Notes under the pieces: model-generated
Told to the model about the DNA's origin: nothing
Database searches by the model: none
What the model saw: the letters and a program-made list of their open reading frames with translations, nothing else
Program-made: the position numbers and the translations under genes
In this document: piece by piece, positions 12,544 to 25,699 of the stretch
Layout of the letters: each line of letters opens with the position of its first letter
Position numbering within the stretch: position 1 is the stretch's first letter
Source of the DNA: Isoetes taiwanensis
Taxonomy: Eukaryota; Streptophyta; Lycopodiopsida; Isoetales; Isoetaceae
NCBI GenBank assembly: GCA_021234155.1
Contig: JAJEKV010000039.1
Span: forward strand, 8,013,077 to 8,077,076
Direction of reading: 5' to 3'
DNA: 64,000 nucleotides

Positions 12544-13956
12544 ATGCCGATTGCTGATGGATCAGCCATTGAAGACGCGCATCTAGAACCTCAAGTATGT
12601 ATAATGCCAAGTCATGCAAAGATAGGGCTCTGAGAAGTTGTGTGAAGCGTGGAATGTAATGCTAATGTCAAATAAGGATTCTTGATCATCTCAAAAGTAG
12701 AGCATTTCAAAAGTGTATGGTTTACAGCTTTAATAACCTGTAACTGACAGGATGCACAAAATATCGCTTCTTGTGACTACTTCCATCTATATGTTTCAAT
12801 CCATAGCTTGTGGAGCATTGTATGAATTGATGCAATATCTACAAGCTTTTTCTTGGACAAAGTAGCAAGTAAATAACCTTGTGATCCTTGTGCCAAAGTG
12901 GGATTTATATGTGCATAAATATAACCAGTTTTAACTTGAACCGCATGTGCATCCCACATCTTTTGAAAAGAACGACCATCTTGATAATGTTCCAAAAGCT
13001 TGGGGTCAAAACTTGCAAATGCGATTCATTGTTCCTGTTGCACAGGCCAACGTGCAAAGCAAATCATGCACTACAATGCTCTTTCCAAACCTTTTGAAAT
13101 GCTGAGGAAACTTAACTATGGCAAGTGCTAGAAGAGGGTACCCATCATCATCAATGTGATGCATCTTATTTGTATAGTGAATATTGCACTTCATGGTGGC
13201 AGAATGTTGAAGAGGCCAAAAATATGAGCATTTGGCACCATAATTTCCACTCCTAGGCTGTAAGTGAGAAAGGATGTTTGGACCCGTTCCAAGCTCTCCC
13301 AAGCACTATACTAACGGCAGAGCCTCAAACTTCAGGACCATACAGTAAAACAAGCTCTATCAAAGCCCGAAACAAATGGGCTTTTCGTGACCAATCATGA
13401 ATCTCTGCATGAAAACAATTTTTTTTTGCATTGCATAGAGTTCTCTCCAATGAACAGTGACATGCTTGATGATACACTAATGTTTCCAAACCGTGCTCTT
13501 ACAGAATTCTATATCAATATACTTGTAGCTATCCACAACTTCAACTTTGTGGCTATCATAGCACAAAGTTGGAATAATAAAGTTTTGAAGATTAATGTGC
13601 CGGCATGTGTTCTCACAAAAAGTGTGCATTGCATAAATGTTATAGCATACCAGCATTTGTAAGTACCTTAAGCGGAAGATCATCAATATATATAAGTTGC
13701 AATAATATAGTGTTCCAATTCTGGTCCTCTACCACTATGATTGTCAAGCTATGCTTCCAATTGACCAACGTACAAGCTAAAGGGTGTAAGAGATAGACGA
13801 CAACCCTTATGCACTCCAATGTTGCTATTGATTTAGGAACATAATGCTGGAAACTTAAGAAGTACCCTTTTCATAGAGCTTATAAACTATAGTTTGAAGA
13901 TCTTGTGGATTCCCAAGCTCTTGCAATCTCAGCGAAGAAAGCTCCAAAGGGGTAAA

Positions 13957-14249
13957 AGCATGCTACGGTGTACCACTTTTGGAACCCTCAAAAGTACCTA
14001 CACTGGGTACTTTTAAAACTGGTACTTTCTGTTTTTACTTTCCATTAAAATCAATCGAAATTTTTTGAATTGAGGGCCAATAACATGTCAATCTATAGTA
14101 CTAATCAAAGACTAAAATAAATGAATTAACTCTCAAACTTATTGTTTATTGCGGCATTTATGCAAGTTCTCAGTACCCAGTGTTGGGTACTTTTCTGGGT
14201 AGTTTTGCACTCCCTAAAAAGTACTTTGGATGGTACACCCTAGCATGCT
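13957..14249. mobile_element. MITE-like insertion 1 in the LINE
   Basis: The element begins AGCATGCTACGGTGTACCA and ends TGGTACACCCTAGCATGCT. It interrupts the LINE reverse transcriptase: homology runs up to 14250 and resumes below 13957. Repeated ACTGGGTACTTTT and CAGTACCCAGTGTTGGGTAC words in the interior are mutually inverted. AGCATGCT at both ends is itself palindromic, so it could be target duplication, terminal repeat or both. Because a second copy at 12.2 kb also has GCATGCTA at its ends, I favour terminal repeat. The superfamily is not assigned. Confidence 0.7.
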
Positions 14250-14494
14250 TTCACCCAAAGGTAATATATCAAAAGCAAAAGTGAAATTCCCAAAGCATAT
14301 ATAGAGGTCATGTTTCAAGCTTCGACTATGTTCACTAAGCATATAATCTATGGTAGAATGGCTTGGGCGAAAGCCTACAATGCCTGCTTTACAGCACGTA
14401 GCAATATGTTCTGCCCGTGCTGCCAACTTCTTCTCAGTAATACTGGCTAGGAGCTTGGATAAAATTGGATTGACAATGATCATGCGATAATTAG

Positions 14495-14640
14495 AAGGGT
14501 TTTTCCCTTGAAAACCTTTCGAGGCAGGGGTTTTTTAATCCTAGTAGTAATGATTGTACTAGCCCATTGTATGGGTCCCATGACCTATTGGTCTCCGTGG
14601 ACGTTAAAACATCTATTCTATTCTATTCTATTCTTATTAC
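14495..14640 (+). mobile_element. 5'-truncated LINE 3' end inserted in the LINE
   Basis: This plus-strand piece reads GGTTTTTCCCTTGAAAACC, TTTCGAGGCAGG, then TCTCCGTGGACGTTAAAA, and ends in (TTCTA)n (14611-14635). It matches, in inverted orientation, the 3' UTR of the surrounding LINE (12175-12071). It sits inside that LINE's reverse transcriptase, so a second member of the same family inserted as a very short 5'-truncated copy. Confidence 0.75.
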
Positions 14641-15479
14641 ATGACTTTGTGAATCAGGACGACCTTATTAATAGCTCAAGTATTGAAGCGATTCTGCCTG
14701 CAAATTTTGAAGATCGGAGACTTTATGTTGGATGAATGTCGCAGTCCTCCTAACTTTCTCCTCTGTGAATTGAAGAATATCACTTACAAAAGAAGGAACA
14801 TAAACAGGAACTTCAGGATGATCATTAATTGAACCAATTGCTCATTCCATTGCTGCATAAAAATATGTCTAAGAGTAGGATGTGGTCGATACAATACTTC
14901 TCGCCAAAAAATCCAAGAATCACGTGGCAGTAGTTCAAGTATTCTCTTTTGATGCTCATCAACAAAGTGTTCTTTCGTCTTTTTAAATACAGTTATAATG
15001 CTTGGCGGCATTATGACGTGCATATGTATCATTTATCATTTGCAACCATTATTTAAGATGTTTATAGTCAGCATCAAACCATGCATTTTTAGGAAAAGAT
15101 TTTCTATTAGCATGAGCAATACCAAAAGAGTTGTTATCAAGGCATGACACAATAGAAGTAAGCAAATTTCAGCAAATGCAGCATTACGCTCTTGAAGAGT
15201 TGGGTGATCCAAAGTATCAAAGTCTGTGCATTTTCAGCAGATCTAGCATAATTCAAGTGAATACAAGAGGCATAAGCATGTATATTAATTGGTTGAAGAG
15301 GGTATAAGCTGCAACCTCAATGACAAATAAGGTGGATAATGATTGAAATGTATTTCCTGATCTCTATATCTTGTTCCAATCCAGAAATTCGAAATGAAAT
15401 TAAATCTTGCACTTGGGAAATAATGTAATCAAGAACACTAGTACCATCTCCCTATCTATCACGTCTATACCCTTAGAAT

Positions 15480-15625
15480 GTGCACCTGGCTAGTGAACAT
15501 ACTAGTCCTAGAACATGCATGCCTCAAGTTCGAGACAGCCCATAGTCGCACTATGTATAGACATTGGTCTGCTGTAGGGTCCCCGTGGATGTTAAAATAA
15601 TATTTATCTATCTATCTAAACTATT
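15480..15625 (+). mobile_element. LINE-family 3' end with (TATC)n tail
   Basis: The segment ends GGGTCCCCGTGGATGTTAAAA (about 15577-15597) followed by ATAATATT and TCTATCTATCTA. Terminus and tail type match the other family ends at 12.07, 14.6 and 26.45 kb. The upstream limit is unclear; there is no coding sequence. Confidence 0.65.
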
Positions 15626-17273
15626 ACAAATTAATCTCAAAAACTTCATACATTTGTATGAGTTCCCTTTCAAATATTGACAGGTTTTTCGGCATCAAGT
15701 GATGAGCATGGCAAAATTATATTTTTAATAGATCCATAAAAGTTCGTGCACATCCTTAAATATAAGTTGAGCAGCTTGCATTGCAACACCACCTCGACTA
15801 CATCATTTTATAATAATAAATGCACATTGCAAAGAAAATCATATGACGAAGTAACTAATATGATGACATATAGCACTACCTCAGCTACAACATTTCATAA
15901 TAACACACACTTTGAAGAGAAAAATCATATGACAAAGTAACTAATATGATGATATTGCGTGGCTCGTAGCACCGTCGTTGTTGTTTAAAAAGCGATGATA
16001 TTAGTAGTTGTGCTGGAACGCCGCATGCGGCGTTTCCTATTCCCTTTGCAGGCACTGACTAGCAGTACGAATGCAAATTTTGAATCCAGTGGCACATCTC
16101 TACCACTTGGAACAAATTCCTATTGAAGCTTGAGACTTTTTACTTCATATGCACTCTATGTTTTTGGTGCTTCACGATTTTAGGGCCTTAGAATTGCTTT
16201 GTTCATAGTTACTGAGCTCCAATCGAATCATTCGCTAACTGCAGATCCGTTCGGTCAAATCTCAATTTGATCGTTTTGTGTCTATATTTTAATATGCTTT
16301 GAGCTCATTGCTTTACAGGAAGTAGTCTGCAATCAAGTTCAGAGCCTAGAGTTCTACTGATGGATTTGCAGCAGCATCCACAGCGACAAAACATATGCAT
16401 TTTGACCTTTAGTAAAGCTGACTAATCAGAAAGTAACTGGAAGGAGGACTGATCAGGAATATTAGAATTAGAATTAATTAATATCATTCCCACTTTGAAA
16501 AGTTGATGATTTAAAGCCAGATCTGTATTTCGCTTAAGGTAAACCTTCATTACCTTTTTTATTTGTCAGATTTGACCCTAAACTTGCAAGACCCATTCAT
16601 TAGCATTGGAATTCCATTTAAGACACTGTTTAGTAGAGCCATTGCTGGTTACATAGGTTTCATTTTCGTTATTCAATCTCTCCTGAATGATCAGCCTTCC
16701 TTATAAGTGCTGCTAGGACGAGAGTTGCGAAGGCAAATGGGTAGTCCAAGTTTGGTACTTTCTTTTCTGCTAGAGTATGATTATCCCCTAATATGCCCAT
16801 TCAGATAGTCCTCAAAACTAGACAAAAAATTGCCTTTCCTTAGCTTTTGTGGCCTTTGTTAACATGCTTAGATTTTATAGGATGCTCTCTTTCTTCTATC
16901 AGGTTGTTTGGAGCTCTGATCTTACATGAAAAATGTTGGTAATTAGAAATGTGTTATTTACTCTCCTTTTTTTAAAGTGTATTCTTCCGACATGCAGATC
17001 CCACAAGGCAAAGTCTGTGCTATAGTTTGAAGCATCAACCATATTACTTGTAAGTCATACAATATATTGTTGCTTTCATTTGTTAAGGTTCTAAATTTGA
17101 AATTGTGACTTGGAGTTTTCGAACCCTCTATATATTTTAGAGGGGCATTGATTGGATTCATGTTATCAAAGTGCTGACCATGAATTATTGTCCATTAGTG
17201 GAAGAAATATTATGCTTTTAAATGTGGAAGAAAGCCTCATATCTAGAAATTGACAAAAAGAAAAATACCTCAA
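15626..17273. other. No gene recognised
   Basis: AT-rich sequence. Paired short phrases containing ATCATATGACRAAGTAACTA occur around 15838 and 15925. No open frame here has a recognisable motif. Confidence 0.45.
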
Positions 17274-17274
17274 C

Positions 17275-17480
17275 AACTATTTTTGTCTGCAAAGGAAAAA
17301 AATATGATTCTGTAATTCACTGATATGCTTATGTATTCTACACGAGGTGCACCATGGACTACCACAGTCGTCGGCCAAACTATTTTTGTTTGCAAAGGAA
17401 AAAATTATGATTTTGTAATTCACTGATATGCTTATGTATTCTACATGAAGTGCACCCTGAACTACCGCAGTCGTCAGATT
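17275..17480. repeat. About 103-bp tandem duplication
   Basis: Two adjacent copies start at AACTATTTTTGTCTGCAAAGG (17275) and AACTATTTTTGTTTGCAAAGG (17378). Each runs on through CACTGATATGCTTATGTATT and a CACCxTGxACTACC segment. The minus-strand frame that spans them is a by-product of the duplication. Confidence 0.85.
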
Positions 17481-18141
17481 CGTTGATCCTACGGCCCAGA
17501 TCGTATGTTGGGGCCCCTGGGCACCTCTCGTTTTGCTTATAGTCATTTACGATTGGAGACGCCTATGATTTTTAAATATCAAATACGATTTTGCCTAAGG
17601 TTTTGAGGGAATATCGAACCTCTATACGACTTTGCCTAAGATTTTAGAATAGGAAATACGGGAGCTCGAATCTCTACCAAAATAATTTAATGTCCTAATT
17701 AAGACTACTTTAACCAATATACCCAGTGAGCTAATGCGATTATTTTTTTTATCATGAATCTATGTTTTTTTTTATAACAACTTATTCGATTGTTTTAGGG
17801 ATATATGGTCTATGGTTTAACACTGGACCCCCCCTGCTATTTTGCTACATATTCTAAATGAAGTGCACCCTGGACTACCACACTCGTCAGATTCGTCGAT
17901 TCTACGACCCAGATCGTATGTTGGGGCCCCTGGGCACCTCTCCTTTCGCTTATAGTCATTTATGTTAAATATGAAATACGATTTCGCCTAAGGTTTTGAG
18001 GGAATATCGAACCTCTATACGACTTTGCCTAAGATTTTAGAATAAGAAATACGGGAGTTCGAAACTCTACCAAAATAATTCAATGTCCTAATTAAAACTA
18101 CTTTAACCAATATACCCAGTGAGCTAATGCGATTATTTTTA
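17438..18141. repeat. About 300-bp direct duplication, offset about 400 bp
   Basis: Copy 1 (17438-17745) and copy 2 (17851-18141) share GAAGTGCACCCTG, CAGATCGTATGTTGGGGCCC, GGTTTTGAGGGAATATCGAA and AATATACCCAGTGAGCTAAT. Copy 2 lacks about 20 bp present in copy 1. They are separated by about 100 bp of T-rich sequence. The repeat is non-coding and of unknown origin. Confidence 0.85.
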
Positions 18142-19407
18142 GCACGCCAATCTAACCAAGCCTACAACCTGTCTTACAATTCTAGCCTATCCACGTAGCA
18201 CTTCCACCTCAGCAAAAACTGGTGTGGCATTAGCTTTCACCGTTAGATCTTTTTTTCTAGATCTAGGGCCAGCAAAATTAGATAATAGGCCAAAAATAGC
18301 CACGGGGATGGAGGAGATCACGGAATAACTTCTCGTTGCGTCGATTCCCTACCCCTTCTTTCAATTTCTCCTTAGGTGCTTCCCCTTCCCTCTAGCTTTT
18401 CATTTTTCCTTCTCTTTATTTTCTCGAGACCCGGGACGTTTGCCTTCAGGTAGCTTGCCTCGCCCTATCGCTGGACCTAGGCCTAATCAGAGGCAATAAT
18501 CTTTCTGTTTATTTTTATTGTTTTGAGCTAGAGTTTGTATTTGATACGTATCCTCTTTTTACTACGATCATGAATTCAATGCTTTCTGAAGAAAATTCAA
18601 CTCTGGCAGGCCCACCATATTCCCTATTTGCAAGCATCTTCATGCCCTGGCATGATTCTGTGGCCCCTTTTTCTTTGACCTCATGTGACCCATGTTCAGA
18701 CGCATGTGATTGTGGCATGTATTATGTAGAAGCCACAAGATCAGATTTTTCTTTGCAGTTTAGTATCTTGAAGGACATTCTAAAACAATTCTGCTTTTAC
18801 TAGATGATACAATACTTTGCAGACCGAAGATTTCTAAGGAGACACTTGAACGGAACCATGTGATGCAGTTGGTAAGACGAGACTAGGTGAGTATAGATGG
18901 CAGAGGTCAATCTCTCTATATTATTGCGTGGTTTACGCGCTGATTATTTATTCCATGCTTTACGTGCTGACTGCTGATTGTTTCTCAATAGGTTGTACTG
19001 GCATTCACTTATTGGCAAGGCGATGAGCTAGTTAACTGCAAGTTTAGGACTTCTGTTAAGAAGTTTTGGCAGGTGAAATGTTGGGAACAAGCTTTATGTA
19101 TGAACAAGCATGTCAATTTATTTACTAAAAATGCTTATGCAGGTAACAAATCCCCTAAGGTGTTTTATGGTCTGAATGATATTAAAGGCTTTACAGAAGT
19201 TGTCATTTAAGGACATATTCCACTTCATTTGACTATACAGTGGTCTTCTTGTCATTTGTTTTTTCCTTTGAATATGTGATACTATACAGTGCTCTAAGAA
19301 AGGGTTATATACATTCCATGCTTTGTATTCGGAATATGCAGTAAATTATGATGAAAAATAGAGTATAGTAGGATAGTTGGAGTAGATAACTTGGCTTTAG
19401 ATCTATA
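18142..19407. other. Unassigned; pyrimidine-rich stretch near 18340-18430
   Basis: A C/T-rich stretch at about 18340-18430 resembles a plant 5' leader, but no convincing start codon with a conserved protein follows. I see nothing else. Confidence 0.3.
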
Positions 19408-19686
19408 TTGATTAGCATATTGGATTATGTTGTGGCGTTTTTTATGGATTATAACTGGGCAAAGGTGTTAGAGATGGGCAAACATATCCATGTGAAGCTT
19501 ATTCAAAGTCCAGAGCAGATGAATGTCTTTGTGAGAAGTAACCTTGTTGCCTTATATTTGAAATGCGGAACCATTGAAGACGTCCGTCAAGTGTTTGACG
19601 GTCTGCATCAGCACAACATAATCTCTTACATGCTTATGATCTCAGGCTATGTTGATCTTAACTCAAGAATAGGTAAGTATTTTTAA
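19408..19686 (+). pseudogene. PPR-protein fragment
   Basis: This 92-codon frame contains GKHIHVKLIQSPEQMNVFV, NLVALYLKCGTIEDVRQVFD and YMLMISGYVDLN. These fit the order of PLS-type pentatricopeptide repeat proteins (GKxIHxxLIKxG, VxNALVxMYxKCGxxxDARxVFD, SWNxMISGY). Only about two repeats remain, compared with ten or more in functional proteins. The frame ends in a stop after a splice-donor-like AGGTAAGT. PPR proteins bind organellar RNA; this remnant probably does nothing. The segment around the AGGTAAGTATTTTTAAGAT end is repeated at about 19785-19820, so the region has also been locally duplicated. Confidence 0.65.
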
Positions 19687-22600
19687 GATCTAATCTCGTA
19701 CTTCTAACAGCCTGTTTTGTTGCAGATTTTAGGAACATGCTCGAACATAATCCAGTGGAGTGACGATTTCTCTAAGTTTATGGCAATCTTAACTCAAGAA
19801 TAGGTAAATATTTTTAAGATTTACTGCTTTTCAATGTTTTACCAAACATCTCATTCCAGATCTATCATGGTCGTTTATGCTTGACCTTTGCCCTTTGGCA
19901 CTTTTCTGTACCTTAAAAATAGTCTTGTGCTTTGGGACATAGGACTGACACTCTCCTCCATCAAAGAACACTCAGAGGAGAGAAAAATTGGTGACGTTTT
20001 TGGAGGAGGAAGATTTGCAAGATTGACAGCATCATCCTGGCGACTGTGGGGTTGGCTTGATTATGGTACTTAGCAACCAGTTTCTATCGCTGTTAAATCA
20101 TGTTCTCACTATGTTCCACATTTAAGTTAAGGTCATATCTTTGGTTTGGATCTGCATCTCCTGCTTTAATATCTTTAATAATACGTGCATGTAGTTGCGG
20201 CAGAAAAGCTTTACAAAAATCCCAGGACGTTTATAGCTTTCTTATATGCCAATATGTCACAGGGCGTTTATAGATAAATTGCTATATGCACTGAAAGCAA
20301 GTCTATTCCTTGTGCCATTAGATCTTATGCCACCGGAATTTGAAAACTGTTATGTTTCTATTTACAATCTTGTGGTAAATGAAACATTTTATTCAGAGCT
20401 TGGAAATGCTATAAGTTTGTTGAAGAGCATCGCTAATGTCTCTGTTAGAAATGAATGATTGCTATTCATAGTGGCACCGATGTTCACTGTAGAAGCTTTC
20501 AAAAGCGGGCACGATACCAATGGCTTAGACCTTCTTAAATGGTTAAGTTTAAATTTGTCATCAATCTGTTGGAGCTCTTTCGGCTCTATGCTTTTAGATC
20601 ATATGTGTAAACAATGCATTAACGTGCATCCTTAGATTTGATGGCATATTAATTGTCATTGCATAGAAAACCTCATGCTAATAGCAGCTGTCTTTCCTTT
20701 CTCATGGGGCCTGTAGTCATGATGGTTACTCCTAGATCAAGCAACATATCAAGTATAGTCATGAATGTTTGTTATCTATAAGTTGAATAACTGGGCCAGG
20801 AAGAATATTGTACACGAAACACAACATCAAGGCCAATTCAACCCATTTCATCTTGTACACTTCGGCCTGATGCAATCACTAAAGATACAAAATTTTCAAC
20901 ACTTTCTGCAGATATATCTTGAAGGGAAATATGGGTTATGAATGAGAGAGCAAGTTGTACATCAATTGATTACTGTCTTTGCAAAGTTTATTATGTCTCT
21001 GCAATGCCATTGCATGTGTGCATTCTTTTTTCTTCCTAATAGTTGCAAACAAAGCTCTAGTAGTATGCCCTATGGTCCTATTGTTTGGGATAAAAAGTTA
21101 CAATGGTAGCTCCAAAACTATCCATTGGGGAAGCTTGTAAGCTATTCATAGAAATATGACAGTATAGTATTACACAAAAGTAGTCACATATATGAATATT
21201 TTGAGTATTATGGTAAATGCCTAGCACAAATATTTATAATTGCATGATTCATCTACATGACATTGTAATGGTTCGACAGAGGAATTGTGCATTTTGAAAG
21301 TTGTCATTTGGCGCATAGGTTTCATTGTTGTGTCTTTTTCCTTCCTCCTTGCTGATTACTTCATTGAAAACTTTGCTTAAATTAAATTGGATCAACTGAG
21401 TCATTGGTTGTATGTGCAATACGGAGGCTTCCTTATCAGCAGAGGAAAGAGAACGGAAGGTGACACAGGCAATACTTTGTGTCAAGTTCGTCCAACAACT
21501 ACATTTGGCCTAAAGATTGAATGAGTATATCTTTTGAGTTTGGGTTTTGGTCCTGCTAGAACATTTTGTAGAAACAAGCAAAGTAAACAAGGTGGTCTCT
21601 TGGCCTCCTTTTTGGAAAAGCATATCCAAGAGGCAGATGTTGTGTGATGTTATGCTTGTTTCCATAAGTTGGAACTTTCCCTGTTACCTCTGCCAGAGGT
21701 CCATATAAGCGGTGCAAGGGGTATATTCTCAGAAAAGTACAATGCCAACCTTCTTCAGCCTTTGATCCACATGAGACATAGCACGTATCTGTGCATGCAG
21801 CCTCATTCTTATTAGCTAGATGGTTATGAGAAAGCCACACAGTTTCCAAAGATGTCTATGCAGAAGGGTCTGAAGCCCATGCTGAAATAGGCCTTAGACA
21901 TTAATACTTAAAATTGAATTTAAATGTGGCTTAAGCATCTTATCAAGAGCGCATTCAAGGCCTCTAGTAAAGGAGCATGTTCTTGTTTGATAAGAATCTT
22001 TGGCTATCCAGTCTTGTGACATTTTATTTCAGCAACATGTATGCAGCAAAAGCTAAATTTCTTCACCATGAGTAAAACGCCTAATTAAGTATTTGGCTTG
22101 GTTTGAGTTACATTTAATGGTACCTAAATACCTGATTACTATGGACGTCTTGAATTTCACTTGAGTTTGTTGGTTGATTTGAGGTTTGTATAGACATAGT
22201 TCACATTGCATACAATGGTAATTGAGAGATAGTTTTCACATTTCAATGGTGTTGATGAGCTAGAGAATCAAAATTTGAACATCTATAATAATTTTAGAAA
22301 GATGCTATTGGAATATTCTCATTAGATACTTGATTAAAAAAGGCACATGGTGTAAGAATAATAATTTGCCTTAGGGATCCTAGGGTGTTGCTTTCACAAA
22401 TCTTTTTCAAAAACGTAGCCAAAATCTTTGATTCTTAAGGAAATATGATGCATTTATTTTGATTTCAACCTCTATATTCTTAAATCCATTTCAATGAACA
22501 TTTTGAAAGAACTATTATGTTTGGGCCTTTGGCCAAAGGAGCCTGTATTTGCGGGACCTCCATATGCATTGACATCTATGACAAGCTCATGTTCAGTAAC

Positions 22601-24540
22601 AGGTTTGAGGATAGGGCAACGATCAATACCATTAAATGATATATCTGCAGATGTTCATGCTAACAATAGTGTTCAAGTGAACAAGCTTGTGCCCAAGTTT
22701 GCTGCACTTCCTGTTCAAAGAGGACTTCAGGTTTATGGTTCACATAGAATACTAAGATATGTTTATTCGAGTGTGGCCTTTCAAGATGATCAGAAATAAA
22801 GGAGTATGGCAATCTCACGGCATCTGTTCTTTTGCTTGCTTCGATACTTTCTAGAAAGCATGTTGTATGATGCCCTTTTCTAATTGGGTAATATATTCTT
22901 TACTTGACTAAAGCCAAAAAATTTCATAACCTTGCATAAGGATGTAAAGAAACCTCTAAAAGGTGGCTTGATAATAGTCTAAACCCACTCTAGAACATTG
23001 TTTCCCTCAAGAAAGTATACACAAGGATTCAAAAGTCAAATGACTTATCATGCACATAAAAATAACAAATAACATTTTCTACAGAAAATGCCGAGGTAGA
23101 TTCAATGCAAAAACATTCTAAGCATGGATGGAGGACATTTAGAAGGCAGATTCACTCAATGTTACATTCTAGCTAATGTATAAGCTGCCTAATTTATAAA
23201 GTGCATGATATAAGCTTGTTTGACAAATAACAGTATGCTGCACTGTAAGAAATTAGTAGAGGCTGATAGCATTGTAAGAATTGACAAATTTCATATGGAT
23301 ATTTGACCTTCTCTACTACTATTGCCCTTTGATGGAATGCCTGCCTTAATAGCTACCATAGTGGACCATAGTGGTTTTCATTGTTTTGATCCAGTTTTTA
23401 ACATATAAGGGCTAGTTTGAATTCACTAATCCAACCTATTCAAATGCAAAACTGAATCCAAGCCTAAAACTGCCCAAGCCTCCTGTTGCGCCTTTTTGTT
23501 CAAATATGTTCAAATCTTGTGAAAAAGGCACATAGGAGCTTCATTCGGCGGGATCACAATGATGATTGCGACATAGAATCACAAATAGAAATCGGAGCTG
23601 GAGGCTCCTAGTCTTCGTATTGGATGCTTCATAGAATGGGATAATAGCTCTTCCCTCTAAGTCAGATTTTGCTTGTATTCATGCTATTGTGTCCTACTTC
23701 CACTTCTGTTTTATCATATTGTTTTTAAGGCTTTAGGTACGTACTGATTCTTCTAGCATATAGCAATGGTGACTAAATTTCATCTTCTCAGAGCATTCAA
23801 CTCTATCTTCTCATATTTGTATTTTACTTGCAATGATTGCTCCATCCGTTGTTTAATACATCTGTAGTTATTCTGGTCAACAAGCAAGTGGAACTTAGGA
23901 TCCTATATTCTGTGTTGTTTTTTCTGAAGAATGTAGAGACTAGTTATGTAGCACGTTTAATTCTAGCATCATAGATGAGCTACAATGATACCATGCAGTT
24001 CCCTTGAACAATTATGTTCAAATACTACATACAAATACCATTATATTTTGCTTCCTATTATCAGCGATTTCTGCTATTTCTTCATGGATTTTGCTTCTTT
24101 GCGAACGTAGTTTCACAACAGCACATTGATAAATCACACCTCTGCCTAGGAGTCACCAGTGGGATCACAAAAGGTGGAGACTCCTAATTTCAGAGGTGGT
24201 GTTTGCTGATTTTAGAACTAGAACCCACGCTAGGACCATACCAAGCTAATTGACAAGTTGTGTTGTTCTTTCTATTAAAGCACATAGAATTTTTTAATAG
24301 CACATGTAGAGTAAATACTTGCTCTTTCTCTATGGAATTAACGATCGGTATGATACTCTATGATGATTAATATATTTCTGTTGTTTCTTGACTTGTAGTG
24401 TAGAAGTTGCAGAGACACATCTATTTCTCAAAACGGAACAAAAGACCCTGCATTAATCGGTACTAGGCCAGCCAAAGTTGATGATGTTAACAACGATCTC
24501 AAAACTTTTATCCTTACCTTCTTTGCAAGCTGCAGCAAAA
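19687..24540. other. Gene-poor AT-rich sequence
   Basis: Open frames such as 20246-20458 (+), 21249-21485 (-), 21556-21849 (-) and 22494-22799 (+, 101 codons) have no motif I recognise, and codon content is close to background. I see no repeat longer than about 30 bp. Unrecognised exons are possible. Confidence 0.4.
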
Positions 24541-25062
24541 CTCTCTTGCGTTCTGTTTCAAGCAAGTGATGGACGTGGATGTATTTGCGAGCAATCAGCA
24601 GGGTTGTTTAGGGACAGAGTTGCAATCACTTACATGGAGGTGCGACCACACAAGTGAGGATATTAACACCGGGCTTCCTCCCCTTGGCTGTACATGTTTT
24701 TTTGCAAAACCACAGTAGCAATCGACATAGTTGTTTAGGAACTTCATGATATAAGGTGCACGTCATCCGTCCGACTATATTTGAGTCCATGTTAGGCCAA
24801 TTCATGTTAACATGTGTATATCACTCTCTTGCGTTCTGTTCCAAGCAAATGATGGACGTGGATGTATTTGCGAGCAATCAGCAGGGTTGTTTAGAGACAG
24901 AGTTGCAATCACCTACATGGAGTTGCGACCACCCAAGTGAGGATATTCACACCGGGCTTCCTCCCCTTGGCTGTACATGTTTTTTTGCGAAACCACAGTA
25001 GCAATCAACAAAGTTGTTTAGGAACTTCATGACATAAGGTGCACGTTATCCGTCCGAATATA
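24541..25062 (+). repeat. About 240-bp tandem direct repeat (period 283 bp)
   Basis: Copy 1 starts CTCTCTTGCGTTCTGTTTCA at 24541 and copy 2 starts CTCTCTTGCGTTCTGTTCCA at 24824. Both run through GATGGACGTGGATGTATTTG, CACCGGGCTTCCTCCCCTTG and GGTGCACGTYATCCGTCCGA. By eye only about a dozen differences are seen, so the duplication is fairly recent. The open frame in copy 2 continues in part in copy 1, but no protein family is recognised. Confidence 0.9.
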
Positions 25063-25270
25063 GCACAGAGGCAGGGCCCACTATGTTCATCAGTCTGACA
25101 CTTCTAGCTATGTTTATTGTGCTAACATCAGATGGAAAGCTACAGAATCTCTCATTTCTCTTCTATTCTTCGCATATAATGAGGAACAATGTAGACAATG
25201 GAGCTTTGTTCTCCATCTTCGCCCAATTGAGTTAGCCTTGGCCTATGGAAATACCTTTGCAGAAGCTAGC

Positions 25271-25366
25271 GAGAATTCCATCCCCCATTGCAAGTATCAA
25301 AAATCACAGATTAGATGCAACCTATAACCGCATTGCAAGTATCAAAATTCACAGATTAGATGCAGC
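25271..25366 (+). repeat. About 45-bp tandem duplication
   Basis: The phrase CATTGCAAGTATCAAAAATC with ACAGATTAGATGCA occurs twice in succession (about 25279 and 25332). It is non-coding. Confidence 0.75.
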
Positions 25367-25699
25367 CGATAGAGTCTTTCTCATGAATGTTTTGCAGGTC
25401 ATGATTTCTGGCAGGTCATTTTTCTCATTTTTTTTTTTTTTATCAAGAGTGAGATTTCTTTTGGAAGTGTTTTGTATGTTTCTTGATTCGCGAATCATTC
25501 CATGAAGGCGATATATAAGCTTTTGTCCTTTTCACAATCAATGTGTTAAACCAATTAAGTAGATGCTCCATTTCTTTTGTTGTTAAAAAGCAAAGCTATT
25601 GTTCGTTGGCTGGATGCTTGAAAAATGTCTATCTTCCACATAATTGCCACATTTTGAATGGAACTATTCTAGATATATGTGATATGAATTAGTTATTTG

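Larger units (their letters stand above)
12071..15460 (-). mobile_element. Degenerate LINE, minus strand, with nested insertions
   Basis: On the minus strand, 5' to 3', the pieces come in LINE order. First a linker segment (15032-14784, RILELLPRDSWIFWREVL), then the start of the reverse transcriptase (about 14760-14640, FTEEKVRRTATF, LQAESLQYLSY). The RT body (14483-14214) has NPILSKLLASITEKKLAARA, GFRPSHSTIDYM and FTFAFDILP (normally DFxxAFD). RT continues at 13945-13850 with QELGNPQDLQTIVYKLYEKG. The C-terminal domain (12995-12700) has HKLWIETYRWK followed by a Cys-rich stretch, like the HxLxIExGRW...CxxC end of many plant LINEs. The 3' UTR is 12235-12071, then (TATCC)n. Stops, frameshifts and three insertions break the frame, so it is dead. 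The 5' limit is uncertain and no endonuclease is visible upstream. Confidence 0.8.
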
